Assembly (NCBI GenBank): GCA_029258815.1
Contig: JAPDJZ010000105.1
Span: forward strand, 1 to 7,387
Source of the DNA: an archaeon
Lineage (GTDB): Archaea; Thermoproteota; Nitrososphaeria_A; Caldarchaeales; Wolframiiraptoraceae
Direction of reading: 5' to 3'
DNA: 7,387 nt
Of the stretch, positions 6,419-7,387 are shown piece by piece. Within the stretch, counting starts at the first letter, position 1, and the number at the start of each line of letters is the position of its first letter. The notes beneath the pieces are model-generated. The model made no database searches and was not told the DNA's origin. It saw nothing but the letters and a program-made list of their open reading frames with translations. Both the position numbers and the translations under genes were made by a program.

Positions 6419-6784
6419 TCACCGCTTGGATTTCAGTAGGAGTATGGCCTTCGCCAGATCTCCTCCCGTCTCCCTCAAGGCGTTTCTAGCTTCGTCCTCG
6501 CTTACGCCGGCCTGAGCGGCGACGAGCATAACGTCCTCATCCGTAGGCTCGTATGCTTCCTCTCGCTCGGCTTCTCCGACAACCTCCTCGCCGCCGACGA
6601 TCTGGTATATCCTCTCCCCCTCGAACTTCATCTCGAAAACGCTCGACCCCTCCAAAACTATCTCTCTGTCGGGAAGCCTTATCCTGACCTCCTCGGCCTT
6701 TCCGAGCTCCTTAAAATCGAGACCCAGGTTTCCAAGCATCTTGGCCTGCATCCTCCTAAGCTGCCTCGGCGAGATCCTCCGCAT
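6419..6784 (-). CDS. nac: Nascent polypeptide-associated complex protein (archaeal NAC)
   Basis: Archaeal NAC works as a homodimer bound at the ribosomal exit tunnel, contacting emerging chains. The 121 residues show the standard plan: a basic ribosome-binding N-terminus rich in R, Q and M (MRRISPRQLRRMQAKMLG), the NAC beta-barrel domain (about 28-66, with FEGERIYQIVG), an acidic linker, and a C-terminal UBA domain (about 82-118, with VAAQAGVSEDEARNALRETGGDLAKAILLL in two helices and a turn). The ATG at 6784 gives the family's usual N-terminus; the only purine run, GAGGG, ends one base before it. It lies 28 bases after the PUA gene, a pairing common in archaea, and converges on the NrdD-like gene. 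Confidence 0.95.
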   Translation of the reverse strand: MRRISPRQLRRMQAKMLGNLGLDFKELGKAEEVRIRLPDREIVLEGSSVFEMKFEGERIYQIVGGEEVVGEAEREEAYEPTDEDVMLVAAQAGVSEDEARNALRETGGDLAKAILLLKSKR

Positions 6785-6811
6785 ACCCTCTAAGCCTTCG
6801 CTCAGACAGGA

Positions 6812-6817
6812 TTTAAG
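6812..6817 (-). promoter_or_regulatory. Possible TATA box for NAC
   Basis: On the minus strand CTTAAATC overlaps the stop codon of the PUA gene. A start site about 26 bases on (near 6788) would lie about 4 bases before the NAC ATG, giving a near-leaderless mRNA. That would help explain the lack of a spaced Shine-Dalgarno site. NAC could instead be read through from the PUA gene. Confidence 0.3.
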
Positions 6818-7298
6818 TCTTCAAGATCCTCCTGAGCTTAACGGCCGTTCCCCGGCTTAGCCCCATCATCGTCTGGGCTGAGACGACGGCCCTGCCCACA
6901 GCTAAAATCCTCCCATCCTCGTCCTCGATCACGACCTCGTCGCCCGGTCTTATCGATGGGCTGCAGAAGGATATGTCGCGTGGAGCGAGGTTGAGCCCGT
7001 TCAGCACCTTATCGACGGCCTCCCTCCTGACGACTGCCCTCGGAGCATTCTCCCCTAAGGCGCTTTTAAGCCTTCGAGCCCCCTCCAGGCTGAGAGCTAT
7101 CAAGTTATCCGGATATCGTATCGTCGCGAGGAGCTCTTCGCCGAGATAGACGTACCGCGGCCTATCGGTTCTCTTAGAAACCTCCACCCGACATTCGTCC
7201 GGGAAGAGCTTTCCGCCAACCCCGCGGCCGAACTGGAAATCGGCTATATCCCTTACGATCTTAAGGAGGTTAGGCGAACGCCTTGAAGTATCCATCAT
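6813..7298 (-). CDS. Stand-alone PUA protein resembling the archaeosine TGT/ArcS C-terminal region
   Basis: Predicted tRNA-binding protein of 161 residues. The first half has ADFQFGRGVGGKLFPDE (19-35), SKRTDRPRYVYLGEELLATI (41-60) and LIALSLEGARRL (66-77), the pattern of the pre-PUA domain in archaeosine tRNA-guanine transglycosylase (TgtA) and ArcS. The PUA domain (about 88-160) has IRPGDEVVIEDEDGRILAVG (116-135) and ends GTAVKLRRIL. No catalytic TGT domain is attached, so it may be the RNA-binding half of a split enzyme or an independent tRNA binder. The start at 7298 (or the next ATG, 7295) is set by AGGAGGAG 5 bases upstream; the frame stays open to 7364, but the added residues look like antisense-type low-order sequence. 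It overlaps the preceding gene by 29 bases and precedes NAC. Confidence 0.85.
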   Translation of the reverse strand: MMDTSRRSPNLLKIVRDIADFQFGRGVGGKLFPDECRVEVSKRTDRPRYVYLGEELLATIRYPDNLIALSLEGARRLKSALGENAPRAVVRREAVDKVLNGLNLAPRDISFCSPSIRPGDEVVIEDEDGRILAVGRAVVSAQTMMGLSRGTAVKLRRILKT

Positions 7299-7387
7299 TG
7301 ATTCTCCTCCTGAGCTTCTCGGCCAGCGGGATGGGCATCTCGGCGTCGAGCCTAATGCGCTCACTGCCGTAATCTAGAAGGTTTACC
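7270..7387 (-). CDS. 3' end of an unrecognised gene (5' part outside window)
   Basis: An open frame enters from the window's right edge and codes for 38 residues before TAA at 7272-7270. The peptide begins VNLLDYGSERIRLDAEMP and ends RRRINDGYFKAFA. It is charged and helix-prone, with an LAEKLRRRI amphipathic stretch, and looks like the C-terminus of a soluble protein. I do not recognise the family. Support for a real gene: the strong Shine-Dalgarno site and start of the PUA gene are embedded in its end (29-base overlap), an arrangement typical of operons. No part of a domain can be named from this fragment. Confidence 0.55.
   Translation of the reverse strand, partial: VNLLDYGSERIRLDAEMPIPLAEKLRRRINDGYFKAFA
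7304..7311 (-). promoter_or_regulatory. Shine-Dalgarno site deciding the PUA gene start
   Basis: AGGAGGAG on the minus strand lies 5 bases before ATG at 7298, inside the last codons of the preceding gene. It supports the 161-residue form and suggests translational coupling to that gene. Confidence 0.65.

Noticed and set aside
7299..7364. Extension of the PUA protein to an ATG at 7364
   Set aside because: The extra 22 residues overlap the preceding gene, do not resemble the family, and the strong Shine-Dalgarno site sits just before 7298.

Overview
The window is a gene-dense archaeal chromosome segment. Markers are an archaeal Spt5 (NGN plus one KOW), a short archaeal/Sec61-gamma-like SecE, P0-type ribosomal protein L10, an archaeal NAC homologue with a UBA tail, an archaeosine-enzyme-like PUA protein, GGAGGTGA-type Shine-Dalgarno sites and TTTAAA/TTTTAT boxes at promoter distance. 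Heavy AGG/ATA codon use, charged proteins and very short spacers suggest a thermophile. The secE-spt5-L11-L1-L10 order and the helix-turn-helix/ATP-cone protein look TACK-like, but I cannot assign a phylum.

Layout. (1) Positions 1-1774, plus strand: the 3' two thirds of alaS, running in from outside the window. It carries the editing and C-Ala domains. (2) Positions 1784-4583, minus strand: a conserved information-processing operon read secE, spt5/nusG, L11, L1, L10. It ends tail to tail with alaS. The usual L12 (P1) stalk gene is not at its end, and L10 lacks the acidic C-terminal tail typical of many archaeal P0 proteins. (3) Positions 4584-4646: a compact divergent promoter region. (4) Positions 4647-6413, plus strand: a 588-residue protein joining an ArsR-like winged helix, an ATP-cone and a class III ribonucleotide reductase (NrdD)-like body that stops before the zinc/glycyl-radical domain. 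I read it as a reductase-derived, probably non-catalytic nucleotide-sensing regulator. It is the most interesting object here. (5) Positions 6419-7387, minus strand: NAC, a stand-alone PUA protein resembling the C-terminal part of archaeosine tRNA-guanine transglycosylase, and the last 38 codons of an unrecognised gene.

How it fits together. Nearly everything serves protein synthesis: tRNA charging (AlaS), ribosomal stalk base and L1 arm (L10, L11, L1), transcription elongation (Spt5), membrane insertion (SecE), nascent-chain handling (NAC) and probably tRNA modification (PUA). The NrdD-like regulator is divergent from the secE operon and shares its 63-bp upstream region, so it may control itself, that operon, or a distant reductase gene. 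There is no gene-free stretch over 300 bases. I saw no tRNA, rRNA, CRISPR array or mobile element.
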